DNA of 42,035 nucleotides from an uncultured Bacteroidia bacterium (lineage in GTDB: Bacteria; Bacteroidota; Bacteroidia; Bacteroidales; UBA932). This document shows, one piece after another, positions 41,243-42,035 of the stretch. Position 1 is the stretch's first letter. Each line of letters starts with the position of its first letter. The stretch covers positions 1-42,035 of the forward strand of contig CACZDC010000032.1 of the NCBI GenBank assembly GCA_902779785.1, given 5' to 3'. The position numbers and the translations under genes were made by a program. A model generated the notes under the pieces. That model saw only the letters and a list, made by a program, of their open reading frames with translations, was not told the origin of the DNA and did no database searches.

Positions 41243-42035
41243 ATGAAACATAAAAGAACGCTTGTAACCTGCGCCCTGCCTTACGCCAACGGTCCGGTCC
41301 ATATCGGCCATCTTGCGGGCGCCTATATCCCCGGGGACATCTATGTCCGCTACCTTCGCCTGAGGGGAGAGGACACGCTGTTCATCTGCGGCAGCGACGA
41401 GCACGGAGTGCCCATCACGATCAAGGCCCGGGAAAAGGGCGTGAGTCCGCAGGACATTGTGGACGAGTACCACAAGATAATGAAGGACGCTTTCAGCGGA
41501 CTGGGGATCAATTTCGACATTTATTCGCGTACTTCTTCCGAAGTGCATTCCGAGAATGCCTCGGAGTTCTTCCGCAAGCTTTATGACAGCGACAGTTTCA
41601 TCACTCAGGAATCCGAGCAGCTTTACGACGAGGAGGTCGGTATGTTCCTCACTGACAGGCTTATAGAGGGGACTTGCCCCAAGTGTGGCAACCCCCGTGC
41701 CTATGGCGACCAGTGCGAGAAGTGCGGCTCTACCCTGAGCCCCGAAGAGCTCATAGACCCGCGTTCTAAACTCAGCGGTTCTGTCCCGGTCAAGAGAAAG
41801 ACCAAGCACTGGTATCTTCCGCTGGACCGTTACGAACCCTGGCTCCGCGAATGGATCCTTGAGCAGCACAAGGAGTGGAAGACCAATGTCTATGGGCAGT
41901 GCAAGAGCTGGCTGGACGGCGGCCTGATGCCACGTGCCGTCACCCGCGACCTTGACTGGGGCGTGCCGGTTCCCGTTGAGGGGGCCGAAGGCAAGGTGCT
42001 CTATGTCTGGTTCGACGCGCCCATAGGCTATATTT
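41243..42035 (+). CDS. metG: Methionine--tRNA ligase, 5' part (runs off the window)
   Basis: The frame opens with ATG at 41243, 2 bp after the dnaG stop, and continues past the window end (264 codons seen). [23 protein letters not shown] contains the class I HIGH motif as HIGH, then GSDEHGVPI, the zinc-knuckle pairs CPKCG and CEKCG, and [11 protein letters not shown] and [10 protein letters not shown]. These are diagnostic of MetRS (the knuckle type of E. coli and Bacteroidota). The KMSKS loop and anticodon-binding domain lie outside. Confidence 0.95.
   Translation, partial: MKHKRTLVTCALPYANGPVHIGHLAGAYIPGDIYVRYLRLRGEDTLFICGSDEHGVPITIKAREKGVSPQDIVDEYHKIMKDAFSGLGINFDIYSRTSSEVHSENASEFFRKLYDSDSFITQESEQLYDEEVGMFLTDRLIEGTCPKCGNPRAYGDQCEKCGSTLSPEELIDPRSKLSGSVPVKRKTKHWYLPLDRYEPWLREWILEQHKEWKTNVYGQCKSWLDGGLMPRAVTRDLDWGVPVPVEGAEGKVLYVWFDAPIGYI

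Noticed and set aside
1-42035. CRISPR array or defence system
   Set aside because: No regularly spaced direct repeats and no cas-like or restriction-like genes were found.

Overview
The window looks like chromosomal DNA from a GC-rich member of the Bacteroidales. The evidence is a SusC/SusD pair, a hybrid two-component regulator with a Reg_prop propeller and AraC output, many SPII lipoproteins, several promoters of the Bacteroidota type (TTTG or TTG, about 19-21 bp, then TAnnTTTG), and almost no Shine-Dalgarno signal. Genus cannot be fixed from this; GC-rich groups such as Alistipes or Cryptobacteroides-like lineages would fit.

Layout. Positions 1-1571 are a complete ISL3-family insertion sequence whose left end is base 1 of the window. 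Positions 1638-3326 (minus) encode an alkaline-phosphatase-superfamily lipoprotein with a jelly-roll C-terminus. Positions 3482-25212 (plus) are a polysaccharide-utilisation-type locus: hybrid regulator, a fusion of an endonuclease/exonuclease/phosphatase (EEP) domain with GH27, SusC, a broken SusD, an EEP-PKD-propeller lipoprotein, a 45-residue peptide, a fimbrillin-like-EEP-PKD-propeller lipoprotein, a PD40/TolB-like propeller lipoprotein, a GH39-like enzyme and a GH2 enzyme. From 25197 on the content is mostly housekeeping: a metallo-beta-lactamase-fold hydrolase, two tandem deoxynucleoside kinases, an acyl-CoA synthetase, dnaX, lptB, an NhaC-type antiporter, a sigma-54-type response regulator without a DNA-binding domain, cmk, ispH, efp, a chimeric tRNA, recQ, dnaG and the start of metG.

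How the locus may work (inference). Three EEP domains with intact catalytic residues, plus a neighbouring phosphatase-superfamily lipoprotein, point to a target containing a phosphodiester or phosphomonoester, such as a phosphorylated glycan or a glycosylated phospho(sphingo)lipid head group. The two EEP-propeller proteins carry lipoprotein signals and could act at the cell surface. SusC would import the glycan, and the secreted but non-lipidated GH27, GH39-like and GH2 enzymes would trim alpha-galactosyl and beta-linked sugars in the periplasm. The hybrid regulator would sense a product in the periplasm.

The most unusual signals are (1) a tRNA locus that is a 5' half of tRNA-Leu(GAG) joined to a 3' half of tRNA-Pro(TGG); (2) a susD gene in which roughly 45 codons are replaced, with frame preserved, by a stop-containing segment with a 14-bp GC-rich hairpin; (3) the unusual EEP-rich enzyme set; (4) a leftover piece of a second hybrid-regulator 3' end just upstream of susC; and (5) a small unannotated peptide gene between the two EEP-propeller genes. 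Items 1 and 2 could be real rearrangements or assembly chimeras; read mapping would decide.
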